Below, piece by piece: positions 1 through 5,878 of a DNA stretch of 5,878 nucleotides. The notes beneath the pieces are model-generated. The model saw only the letters and a list, made by a program, of their open reading frames with translations. It did not search any database and was not told the origin of the DNA. Origin of the DNA: CAIZGX01 sp044371535 (GTDB lineage Bacteria > Bacteroidota > Bacteroidia > Flavobacteriales_D > Sanyastnellaceae); the NCBI GenBank assembly GCA_044371535.1, contig JBILTL010000125.1:1-5878 (forward strand), read 5' to 3'. The number at the start of each line of letters is the position of its first letter. The stretch's first letter is position 1. The position numbers were made by a program, and so were the translations under genes.

Positions 1-1288
1 GCCCTCCGTCGTTGCATACATACAAATCATGGTTGTGCGGATTAATTGCCATTTCGTGCTGATCTACGTGCACAAAATTCGAATTGATGTCTTGCCAAGT
101 CGTTCCACCATCAACGCTTTTCTTCAAGCGAATTCCACCGCAATAAATAACGTTTGGTGTTTGAGCATCTCCTGACAAACACAGGTCATACCATGCTTGT
201 CCGCCAGTGCTAGAGCCATCTGCAGACCACCCCATGATATTCGGAGTGCTGCTCATTTGAGTGAATGTCAACCCAGCGTCTTCACTTTTAAATGTTCCTG
301 TATAAGCATACGTATTCGTTCTTAATAGGTATACCGCATCAGGCTCGGCAGCATTCACCGAGACACACATGCGGGTTCCGTTCGAAACACCTGAGTTGCT
401 TTGCGCCCAAGTCAAACCAAAATCTTCACTTCTGTAAAATCTTCCTGCACCGGTCGCATATAGGATGTTGGGTGAAGTTGGGTGTTGCGCCAAATCCTTG
501 TATTCAAATGTGTTGGAAGAAACTTGCGACCAAGAAACTCCTCCGTCTATTGATCTTCGAATACCTAAGTCAGTGGCAATAACTATACTGTTGGCTTGAT
601 CAACGCAAACAATGATTTTCCCGACTGTTCTTGTTGCAATTCCGGTATTCACAAAGTTCCAAGTAAGTCCGCTATCATCACTTCGAAGAACTCCCATACC
701 CGGTGAATCTCCGGCGTCTCTGTCGCCTGTCCCGGCATATACGATGTTTGGATTGTTCGGATCGAAAGCAATTGCACTGATTCCTAACGTTGGCAAATAG
801 TCCGTAGATGTGCTCCATGTATTTCCTCCATCGGTTGATCTCCACAAACCTCCGGCGGGTGTTCCTACTAACATGAGCTGATCATTGGTTGGATGGAACG
901 CTATGCAAGAAACTCTTCCCACCCCTTCAATATTCTCGCGGGTTGTTACATCATCGAGGATTGGACCTAAAGGTTGCCAATTTCCCGAAACAGACCGTTG
1001 CCCTGAATAATTCTTCAGAGCTGTCCATAACTCCAAAGTCTCTCGTCCATTTAACATTTTCCCGTTTTCGTCGGCATGCGTTTCCATTAACCATTTGAAA
1101 CGCTCCAAGGGCTTATAACCTTGACCGCGCTGAGTGGGCCTTTCAGGCCAAGCCGAATTCATTTCCGAAATAAAATCAAATACTGAAATATCACTGTGCA
1201 TGAAATCTGTCCACATAGGATGATCTTGCGCCAAAAGGCTCACGGTTATAAAACTCGAAATAGCTAAGGAGAGTATGCGTTTCATCAT
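1..1288 (-). CDS. Secreted Asp-box (BNR/sortilin-like) beta-propeller protein, N-terminal part
   Basis: Partial: 429 codons are present and the C-terminus lies left of the window. The protein starts MMKRILSLAI and has a classic signal peptide (basic n-region, hydrophobic core 5-19, likely cleavage after LLA at 20, before QD). Residues about 25-110 form an N-terminal region with the WQPLGP motif (104-109) that often precedes the propeller in Bacteroidota secreted proteins. Six Asp boxes (S-x-D-x-G-x-T-W) follow at residues 151-158, 203-210, 246-253, 287-294, 335-342 and 391-398, each closing a propeller blade. Near the window edge lie HVDQHEMAINP (407-417) and CNDGG (425-429), typical of sortilin/VPS10-like and glycosidase-like Asp-box proteins. 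No catalytic role can be assigned. Export to the surface by the type IX system is inferred; the sorting domain would be at the unseen C-terminus. Two adjacent ATGs (1288 and 1285) could serve as start. The upstream gap to the terminator is short, so the leader must be short. Confidence 0.9.
   Translation of the reverse strand, partial: MMKRILSLAISSFITVSLLAQDHPMWTDFMHSDISVFDFISEMNSAWPERPTQRGQGYKPLERFKWLMETHADENGKMLNGRETLELWTALKNYSGQRSVSGNWQPLGPILDDVTTRENIEGVGRVSCIAFHPTNDQLMLVGTPAGGLWRSTDGGNTWSTSTDYLPTLGISAIAFDPNNPNIVYAGTGDRDAGDSPGMGVLRSDDSGLTWNFVNTGIATRTVGKIIVCVDQANSIVIATDLGIRRSIDGGVSWSQVSSNTFEYKDLAQHPTSPNILYATGAGRFYRSEDFGLTWAQSNSGVSNGTRMCVSVNAAEPDAVYLLRTNTYAYTGTFKSEDAGLTFTQMSSTPNIMGWSADGSSTGGQAWYDLCLSGDAQTPNVIYCGGIRLKKSVDGGTTWQDINSNFVHVDQHEMAINPHNHDLYVCNDGG
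95..838 (-). repeat. Six Asp-box motifs marking beta-propeller blades
   Basis: Protein-level repeat inside the secreted propeller gene. The motifs read STDGGNTW, SDDSGLTW, SIDGGVSW, SEDFGLTW, SEDAGLTF and SVDGGTTW, spaced 52, 43, 41, 48 and 56 residues apart. That spacing fits one blade per repeat. At the DNA level the copies are diverged, so this is an old structural repeat and not a recent tandem duplication. The fifth copy has Phe in place of the final Trp. Confidence 0.85.
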
Positions 1289-1324
1289 AAATACAAGAAT
1301 ACGTCACAATTAAATTCACAGCAT

Positions 1325-1352
1325 AAAAAAAGGGCCCCGAAGAGCCCTTTTT
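1325..1352 (-). terminator. Rho-independent terminator of the peroxiredoxin gene, UUCG tetraloop
   Basis: On the minus strand the order is A5, GGGCTC, TTCG, GGGCCC, T7. The two arms pair over six base pairs (one G-U), closing an extra-stable C(UUCG)G tetraloop. Flanking A5 and T7 tracts extend the stem. It begins 18 nt after the peroxiredoxin stop codon and ends about 37 nt before the start of the next minus-strand gene. It should therefore end peroxiredoxin transcription and insulate the propeller gene, which must have its own promoter in 1289-1324. In that gap I see only one-mismatch matches to the -7 consensus (for example TATTCTTG at 1301-1294). Confidence 0.85.
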
Positions 1353-1369
1353 ATTCAATTTATTTTGAA

Positions 1370-2002
1370 TTAGTGTTTCGCCAAATAATCGGCAACACCT
1401 TCGTGATTTGCTTTCATGCCTTCACTTCCTTTTGACCAGTTTGCAGGACAAACTTCTCCGTTCTCTTCGAAGAACTGAAGAGCATCTACCATACGCAATG
1501 CTTCGTCAACGTTTCTTCCCAATGGGAAGTTGTTGATCAATTGATGCATAACTACACCGTTCTTATCAATCAAGAACAATCCACGGTAAGCGATCATTGG
1601 ACCGTTAGCGACCAAGTTTCCTTCTGAATCGTAATCATACTCTCCTGCAAGAACACCGTAAGTATCAGAAATAGTTTTAGAAACGTCAGCAACGATAGGG
1701 TAAGTGATTCCCTTGATACCGCCTGCTTTCTTTTCCATTTGCAACCATCCCCAGTGACTCTCTTCAGTATCTGTAGAACATGCTACAACCGCACAATTAC
1801 GCGATTCGAATTCAGCTAATTTTTCTTGAAAAGCATGCAATTCAGTTGGACAAACGAATGTGAAATCTTTTGGGTAGAAAAAGAATACAACATGTTTCTT
1901 TCCGATGAACTGATCCAATGAAAAATCACTCACTACGGTTCCTCCGTTAGTGATTGCTCCTGCCTTGAATGAAGGCGCCTTTTTTCCGACTAATGATGAC
2001 AT
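1370..2002 (-). CDS. Typical 2-Cys peroxiredoxin (AhpC/Prx1 family)
   Basis: Complete, 210 residues, cytosolic, with no signal peptide. It reduces hydrogen peroxide and organic hydroperoxides through a thiol cycle; reductant partners (thioredoxin or AhpF type) are not in the window. The peroxidatic site is PKDFTFVCP, with Pro44, Thr48 and Cys51 of the P-x3-T-x2-C signature. The conserved Arg is Arg140 (AYRGLF). The resolving Cys185 sits in GEVCPANW, which places it in the typical homodimeric 2-Cys class. Cys70 and Cys75 are extra cysteines. The loop before the Prx1 GGLG position reads GGIKG, and the C-terminus ends DYLAKH without the YF motif of overoxidation-sensitive enzymes. Relative resistance to overoxidation is therefore inferred, not shown. 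The ATG at 2002 follows an A-rich leader with no Shine-Dalgarno site, normal for Bacteroidota. A -7 element lies just upstream and a terminator just downstream, so it is probably transcribed as a single gene. Confidence 0.97.
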   Translation of the reverse strand: MSSLVGKKAPSFKAGAITNGGTVVSDFSLDQFIGKKHVVFFFYPKDFTFVCPTELHAFQEKLAEFESRNCAVVACSTDTEESHWGWLQMEKKAGGIKGITYPIVADVSKTISDTYGVLAGEYDYDSEGNLVANGPMIAYRGLFLIDKNGVVMHQLINNFPLGRNVDEALRMVDALQFFEENGEVCPANWSKGSEGMKANHEGVADYLAKH

Positions 2003-2019
2003 AAGTTTTATTTTTTGTG

Positions 2020-2027
2020 CAAAGTTA
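2020..2027 (-). promoter_or_regulatory. Bacteroidota-type -7 element of the peroxiredoxin gene
   Basis: The minus strand reads TAACTTTG, an exact match to the TAnnTTTG -7 consensus used by the primary sigma factor of Bacteroidota. It lies 17 nt upstream of the ATG, which predicts a leader of roughly 10-15 nt. I do not see a clean TTG -33 element at the usual 19-21 nt spacing, which suggests either a weak basal promoter or help from an activator. Confidence 0.6.
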
Positions 2028-2030
2028 ACA

Positions 2031-2040
2031 CCTTCGAAGG
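2031..2040. promoter_or_regulatory. Perfect 10-bp palindrome CCTTCGAAGG in the peroxiredoxin promoter
   Basis: A perfect inverted repeat lies 3 bp upstream of the -7 element, in the spacer where a repressor would block RNA polymerase. Symmetry is lost outside the ten bases. A role as operator for a peroxide-responsive or other regulator is inferred from position only; the sequence does not match a binding site I recognise. Confidence 0.3.
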
Positions 2041-2059
2041 ACGAATGTTCACCCCTGTA

Positions 2060-2446
2060 TTAATTATTCATTTCTTTTCGAAAGGCACGGGCCATGTATA
2101 CCCATGCAATAACAAAGAACACCCCGCCAACAGGTGTAATCGGACCAGCAATTTGTTTCACCAAAGTAGGTAAAGACTCAGAGAACGTCAACAAATACAA
2201 CGAGCCTGAAAAACCTACAATACCGGAAAGAAACAAGACCCTCAAGATTTTCAAACTCTTTTCCTCCTTCAGAATAAAAGCGCTCATTAATATCCCGAGT
2301 GAATGAATCACTTGATAATACACGCCCTTGTTGTATATGTCAACACTGTATTCCGACACTACAGACTTAAGTCCATGTGCACCAAAGGCACCTAAAACAA
2401 CCGCTAATGCCATAGAATAAGCCCCGATAGCCACTGAATTCCTCAT
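2060..2446 (-). CDS. DUF423 family small integral membrane protein (YgdD-like)
   Basis: 128 residues from the ATG at 2446. An in-frame TTG at 2473 would add nine residues (MIPILNIRI), but the ATG version fits the family length and begins directly before the first membrane helix. Four hydrophobic segments are visible at about 5-25, 43-59, 68-88 and 98-119, ending in a basic cytosolic-looking tail (RAFRKEMNN). Family hallmarks are GAFGAHGL (19-26), the YYQVIHSLG stretch with His48, GSLYLLTF (81-88) and GPITPVGG (101-108). The molecular function of DUF423 proteins is unknown. It lies 57 bp upstream of the peroxiredoxin on the same strand with no terminator visible between them, so some read-through into that gene is possible although the peroxiredoxin has its own promoter. 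Confidence 0.9.
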   Translation of the reverse strand: MRNSVAIGAYSMALAVVLGAFGAHGLKSVVSEYSVDIYNKGVYYQVIHSLGILMSAFILKEEKSLKILRVLFLSGIVGFSGSLYLLTFSESLPTLVKQIAGPITPVGGVFFVIAWVYMARAFRKEMNN

Positions 2447-2530
2447 AATTCGTATATTTAAAATTGGAATCAAAAAATCACCTAGCGAATTTGCGATGTA
2501 TTTTTACAATTCCAAGTAAACTGCCGGCAC
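2447..2530. promoter_or_regulatory. Divergent intergenic spacer with a weak plus-strand promoter candidate
   Basis: This 84-bp AT-rich gap must carry the promoters of both the DUF423 gene (minus) and the large PD40 gene (plus). The best plus-strand candidate is TTG at 2464-2466, then 19 bp, then CGAATTTG at 2486-2493. It keeps the TTTG half of the -7 box but not its TA, so support is weak. No good -7 match was found for the minus strand. A short ORF, ATG at 2496 to TAA at 2519 (MYFYNSK), lies out of frame with the large gene, just before its start. Confidence 0.3.
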
Positions 2531-5500
2531 ATTAGAAAATATATTTCCATATTAGTCTTTATTTTTTGCATAGGAAATCTCTATGCTCAAAAGCCAATAG
2601 ATGAAAAAACGCTAGCTGCTGAAGCCAACGTTTTTTTTGAAGAGGGAAATTACGTTCAGGCTTATGCCAGATACTCTCAGCTCGTCTCGTTGTATGGCAG
2701 TAATCCGCTTTACGCTTTTCGTTTTGGAGCGGCGGGGATCTACGCGACAACAGACCGAGACAAGAGCATCTTCTTTATGAAAGATGGCGTGCGCAGAGGA
2801 TACACAGAACCCGAGACCCATTACTTCCTGGCAAGAGCATACCATCTCAGTTACAATTTCAAAGATGCCTTAACGGAATATGAGAAATTCGAAACTACTG
2901 CTGAAAAAAAACAGCTGAACAAATCAGACTGTAAAGCTCAAAAGCTTTCTGCTGAATCAGGACTGAATCTCATGAACAGCATTAAAGATGTTCAAGTACT
3001 TGAGAAAACAGAAGCTGAAAAAGCTAGCTTCTACAGGTACATGAACATTGACCCTTCCATTGGTAAAATAATCTCAACGCCCAAAGAATTACTTTCTAAA
3101 ATTGATTTGAAATCAACAGAGGAACATGTTCTTTTCCTTCCAAACAACGGAAAGAAAATTTTCTTTTCAAGTAAAGGAAAAGACGGTTTAAGTGGAAAAG
3201 ACATATATATGACTTCGCGCGTGAACGGCGCCTTCACACCACCGGTCAAATTGAAGAGTACGGTGAATACAGAATTCGATGAAGACTTTGCTTTTATGCA
3301 TCCAAATGGAAGCACCTTGTACTTCGCATCGAAAGGACATGGAAGCATGGGAGGCTACGACATTTTCAGATGTGAATGGGATGCAGCTATCAATGATTTC
3401 GGTCCGGCCATTAATATGGACTTCGCAATTAACACGCCCGACGACGACCTGTTTTTCATCACCGACTCTTTGAATACAACGGCCTATTTTGCAAGCAGTC
3501 GTTTAACTTCTCCCGACAAACTTTATGTCTATCGCGTTTTTGTAATTGGAATTCCAATGAACATCACCTATCTCAAAGGTGAGTTTATTTCTCGTGTTGA
3601 TGCAACACAAACTGAAGCGAAGATTCAAGTGTTCGATGATTTGACGAATCGAAAAATAATGGACACACAAGCCCGTGAGTCGAATGGACAATTCTTACTC
3701 TTCATTCCTACTGCAGGCAATTACACCTACAAGATTCAACCTCCAGGAAGTCCACAAATTCATGAAGTACAAGTAAAGATTCCTCCAACAGAAGGTTCTC
3801 GCGTTTTCCGTCAAGAGATTGTCTACTCCAAAACAGATGGACGTGAAAAAGTTGAAGTGAAAAATTACTGGAATGATCCACTGAATGACAACGTTGAAGA
3901 TCTTCAACGTCAGATGCTTCTTGCCAAATCACAACTCGATGTGAATGCTACCGTTGATCAATCTGCTTTCGCATCTTCAAATTCATCAAGTAATAATTCA
4001 ACAGCCGAAAACTATCCAAACCCAAGCGGAACGAATCAACGAATTGAAATAGACACTGTACTTTCTTCCCAAGAAAAAACAATCGCGGCATTGAAGCTTC
4101 AGATCGCTGAAGCTGAAGAAACTTCGAAATTGCTTCTTCAATTTGTTCAGCAAACTCTTTCGGAAACAGATGAGGCGTATGAAGAGTTTCAGACCGTGCG
4201 TTTCGAAAAAGCTGAATCTTTGGCTGATAGCGCAAAATTAATAGAGGCACGCAGCAACATGATTGCAACGCAAGACAGAAGCGTTGCCGCTATAGCAGCG
4301 TATGACATTTCTAAGAACAGAGAGCAGGAACTCAAAAGAAAGCTAGACGATATTCAAAAAACGAACGCACAGATCAAGCAGTCGCTCGCAGAAAAAGACT
4401 CTCCCATGGCGGCTTATTTGGTGAATGATTACGTTGCAAAAAACCCAAAAAGCGAGCAAGGAATAGTTACAGAAGTGAACCCAACGTGGGAATCACAAAC
4501 CGCGAAAGCAAAAGTTTCCAGCAACAAAGCCAAGGCGGACGATAGCCAACTGCGACTGAATACCAAGCTCAAAGAAATAGAGGAACTTGAGGCGAAGGCG
4601 AACGAAGTGAGCAAGCAAATGTCTTCAACGAAAAAGAAAAAAGACATCGAGCGTCTTGGAAATGAGTTGAACACCATTGAATCTGAATTCATTTCCGTGA
4701 AGGAAGAAATTGAATCAGAGAAAGAGAATCTTCGTGTTCATCAATTAGAGCTTCAGGAGTCTATAACCTTATTGAAGTTGCTTCAAGATTTAGAGAATGA
4801 AAAACAACCAGAAGTCAAACCTGAATTCAAGAATTTAGGAAACACAGTCAATGTTGAATCGTTAAAATCGGAAATTTCTGAATCGAAAACTCGCGTATCG
4901 ACTGCATTAGAAAACTATCAGTACGAGAACCCTGATAATGCGAACAACGCGAGTTCCAACAACGCTAGTTCTAACAACGATAGTTCTAACAACTCGAGTT
5001 CAAACAACGCCAGTTCCAACAACGCGAGTTCTAACAACGATAGTTCTAACAACGATAGTTCTAACAACGATAGTTCTAACAACGCAAGTTCTAACAACTC
5101 GAGTTCAAACAACGCCAGTTCCAACAACGCCAGTTCCAACAACGCGAGTTCTAACAACGCCAGTTCCAACAACGCAAGTTCAAACAACGCAAGTTCAAAC
5201 AACGCAAGTTCTAACAGCGCTAGTTCAAACAACGCTAGTTCAAACAACGCCAGTTCTAACAACGCGAGTTCTAACAACGCGAGTTCCAATAACGCGAGTT
5301 CTAACAACGCAAGTTCAAGAACATTCACAATAGAGGAAGAGAGCATTTTGAACAGCCCCGGCCAGAGCAATTATCGCGACGAACAAATATTTACTGAACT
5401 TGAAAATGCAGAAATTCAAGTCTCAAATCGCAAAGAATTAGACAGGATCTATTTAGAGTTAGAATCCATAGATACTCGACTTAAGTCTGAAGATACAACC

Positions 5501-5878
5501 CCTGAAATTAAGGCACAACTTACTGCTCAAAGAAAGCAATTGATGTTTGAAAAAATGCAGGAGGAAGATAAAAATTCTTTGATCATTGCTGAACACAATT
5601 CCAATGAATTAATCGACTTACAATCCGCTTGGAAAAAGAACATTTCCAACGCGAATACCAGTGCTACTCCTGAAGATAAAAAGACTTACGAAAATACTTT
5701 GGCCTATATGAAGGAGGCTAATGAATTGCGAAGCGCTGCTAAAGACGAAACGGACATTTTCGAGCGCTATGCAAAAAATGCACGGGCCTTTGCTCTTGAA
5801 CGAAACGCAAAAAACGAACTTCAATTTTTGGTTGAAAAAACCACTCCTTCAAACAACACTGCCAGTTCAAACAACGCC
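2531..5878 (+). CDS. Giant TPR/PD40/CRD envelope protein with coiled coils and NNASS repeats, 3' end missing
   Basis: Open for 1116 codons with no stop before the window edge. The reading frame is open back to a TAG at 2483, but contains no ATG, GTG or TTG before the ATG at 2776. Starting at ATT 2531 gives a good signal peptide (Arg2, Lys3, hydrophobic ISILVFIFCIG, cleavage after NLYA before QK), so that start is proposed. Domains: TPR-like helices about 22-170; PD40 propeller repeats about 195-338 (KKIFFSSKGKDGLSGKDIYM, GSMGGYDIF, TPDDDLFF); carboxypeptidase-regulatory-like beta domain about 343-435 (YLKGEFISR to NGQFLLFIPTAGNYTYKI). A Ser/Asn linker follows at 482-490, then charged helices about 514-622 and 656-800 split by a Pro-containing break, 25 NNASS repeats (805-929), another helical segment (about 935-1105) and a restart of the repeat (from 1108). 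The head resembles PorE-like and OmpA-family PD40 proteins, which sit in the periplasm or outer membrane and bind peptidoglycan. No OmpA domain is visible here; it could lie downstream. Function is unknown. Confidence 0.88.
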   Translation, partial: MRKYISILVFIFCIGNLYAQKPIDEKTLAAEANVFFEEGNYVQAYARYSQLVSLYGSNPLYAFRFGAAGIYATTDRDKSIFFMKDGVRRGYTEPETHYFLARAYHLSYNFKDALTEYEKFETTAEKKQLNKSDCKAQKLSAESGLNLMNSIKDVQVLEKTEAEKASFYRYMNIDPSIGKIISTPKELLSKIDLKSTEEHVLFLPNNGKKIFFSSKGKDGLSGKDIYMTSRVNGAFTPPVKLKSTVNTEFDEDFAFMHPNGSTLYFASKGHGSMGGYDIFRCEWDAAINDFGPAINMDFAINTPDDDLFFITDSLNTTAYFASSRLTSPDKLYVYRVFVIGIPMNITYLKGEFISRVDATQTEAKIQVFDDLTNRKIMDTQARESNGQFLLFIPTAGNYTYKIQPPGSPQIHEVQVKIPPTEGSRVFRQEIVYSKTDGREKVEVKNYWNDPLNDNVEDLQRQMLLAKSQLDVNATVDQSAFASSNSSSNNSTAENYPNPSGTNQRIEIDTVLSSQEKTIAALKLQIAEAEETSKLLLQFVQQTLSETDEAYEEFQTVRFEKAESLADSAKLIEARSNMIATQDRSVAAIAAYDISKNREQELKRKLDDIQKTNAQIKQSLAEKDSPMAAYLVNDYVAKNPKSEQGIVTEVNPTWESQTAKAKVSSNKAKADDSQLRLNTKLKEIEELEAKANEVSKQMSSTKKKKDIERLGNELNTIESEFISVKEEIESEKENLRVHQLELQESITLLKLLQDLENEKQPEVKPEFKNLGNTVNVESLKSEISESKTRVSTALENYQYENPDNANNASSNNASSNNDSSNNSSSNNASSNNASSNNDSSNNDSSNNDSSNNASSNNSSSNNASSNNASSNNASSNNASSNNASSNNASSNNASSNSASSNNASSNNASSNNASSNNASSNNASSNNASSRTFTIEEESILNSPGQSNYRDEQIFTELENAEIQVSNRKELDRIYLELESIDTRLKSEDTTPEIKAQLTAQRKQLMFEKMQEEDKNSLIIAEHNSNELIDLQSAWKKNISNANTSATPEDKKTYENTLAYMKEANELRSAAKDETDIFERYAKNARAFALERNAKNELQFLVEKTTPSNNTASSNNA
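3974..4006 (+). repeat. Degenerate Ser/Asn linker after the CRD domain
   Basis: Residues 482-492 read SSNSSSNNSTA, a low-complexity stretch with the same composition as the later NNASS arrays but without regular 15-bp periodicity. Its Asn codons are AAT, whereas the main array uses AAC almost exclusively. It lies between the globular head and the first coiled coil, as a flexible hinge would. Whether it shares ancestry with the arrays cannot be decided by eye. Confidence 0.5.
4943..5317 (+). repeat. Tandem array of 25 x 15 bp encoding the NNASS pentapeptide
   Basis: Exactly 25 head-to-tail units with no spacers; the unit is AAC AAC GCN AGT TCN. In the protein (residues 805-929) the third position is Ala in 19 units, Asp in four (units 3, 7, 8, 9) and Ser in two (4, 11). 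Unit 19 has Ser for the second Asn. AGT is invariant in all 25 units and 48 of 49 Asn codons are AAC. Variation is concentrated in the third codon and the last base of the fifth. The array is fully in frame with coiled-coil sequence on both sides, so it probably acts as a long, flexible, uncharged linker. Because the unit is a multiple of three, copy-number change alters length without frameshift. Two other frames also stay open across it, producing spurious ORFs. Confidence 0.97.
5849..5878 (+). repeat. Start of a second NNASS-type array, cut by the window edge
   Basis: The last ten codons encode SNNTASSNNA. The first unit is an 18-bp variant (NNTASS, one extra Thr codon) followed by the start of a standard unit. 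Codons match the main array (AAC AAC, GCC, AGT, TCA), so it is very likely the same repeat family, separated from the first array by about 178 residues of helical sequence. Its length cannot be known from this window. Confidence 0.75.

Noticed and set aside
292..1098. Plus-strand ORFs of 62-96 codons opposite the Asp-box gene
   Set aside because: They are antisense shadows; the minus frame is continuous through all of them with a signal peptide and six Asp-box motifs.
2447..2473. TTG start at 2473 for the DUF423 gene, giving 137 residues
   Set aside because: The ATG at 2446 fits the family length and begins right before the first membrane helix; the extra MIPILNIRI adds nothing recognisable.
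2496..2519. Seven-codon ORF (MYFYNSK) just before the ATT start of the giant gene
   Set aside because: It could be a leader peptide affecting translation, but it has no ribosome site, no attenuator-like hairpin and such short ORFs are common by chance. Noted in the spacer entry only.
2559..4692. Several minus-strand ORFs of 62-106 codons opposite the PD40 gene
   Set aside because: They are antisense to a continuous plus-strand frame with recognisable domains, and their translations show no domain or start context.
4943..5317. CRISPR-like array
   Set aside because: Units are directly adjacent 15-mers with no spacers and are in frame within a large coding sequence.
4943..5317. N-glycosylation sequons (Asn-Ala-Ser or Asn-Asp-Ser in almost every unit)
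   Set aside because: The N-x-S pattern is a by-product of the repeat. No N-glycosylation machinery is visible and the known Bacteroidota surface glycosylation is O-linked with a different motif (D-S/T followed by a hydrophobic residue or Thr).
4918..5370. Minus-strand ORF encoding a Leu-Glu-Leu-Ala-Leu repeat, and a plus-strand ORF (4938-5333) encoding Thr-Thr-Val-rich repeats
   Set aside because: Both are alternative-frame readings of the 15-bp array; the unit has no stop in those frames so they stay open automatically. The true frame continues into coiled-coil sequence on both sides.

Overview
The window looks like part of a Bacteroidota chromosome, most likely from the Flavobacteriales. 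This is inferred from five things: an Asp-box beta-propeller secretory protein of the type often exported by the type IX system; a TPR/PD40/carboxypeptidase-regulatory-domain surface protein; A-rich leaders without Shine-Dalgarno sites; a match to the Bacteroidota -7 promoter element (TAnnTTTG); and signal peptides ending in AQ. No species can be named from the sequence alone.

Layout. Three genes lie on the minus strand. (i) 1-1288 is the N-terminal 429 codons of a secreted Asp-box (BNR/sortilin-like) beta-propeller protein. (ii) 1370-2002 is a complete typical 2-Cys peroxiredoxin, with its own -7 element and a C(UUCG)G-loop terminator. (iii) 2060-2446 is a small DUF423 (YgdD-like) membrane protein. 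An 84-bp divergent spacer (2447-2530) separates these from one very large plus-strand gene that runs from about 2531 off the right edge, at least 1116 codons without a stop. It encodes a signal peptide, a TPR-like helical region, PD40 beta-propeller repeats, a carboxypeptidase-regulatory-like domain, long charged coiled-coil segments and a pure tandem array of 25 pentapeptides (consensus Asn-Asn-Ala-Ser-Ser, 15 bp each). More coiled coil follows, and a second array of the same motif begins in the last 30 bases.

The most notable material is in this large gene. Its head matches the domain order of the type IX secretion/OmpA-family periplasmic proteins (PorE-like). The expected C-terminal OmpA domain is replaced, or pushed downstream, by rods joined by Ser/Asn-rich linkers. 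The gene has no ATG, GTG or TTG that would include its signal peptide; the best start is an ATT codon at 2531. The 15-bp array can change length without breaking the frame, so it is a candidate for length polymorphism of a surface or periplasmic protein.

The genes do not form an obvious pathway. The peroxiredoxin is a housekeeping antioxidant enzyme and the DUF423 gene is an upstream neighbour on the same strand. The two flanking large genes are envelope or secreted proteins.
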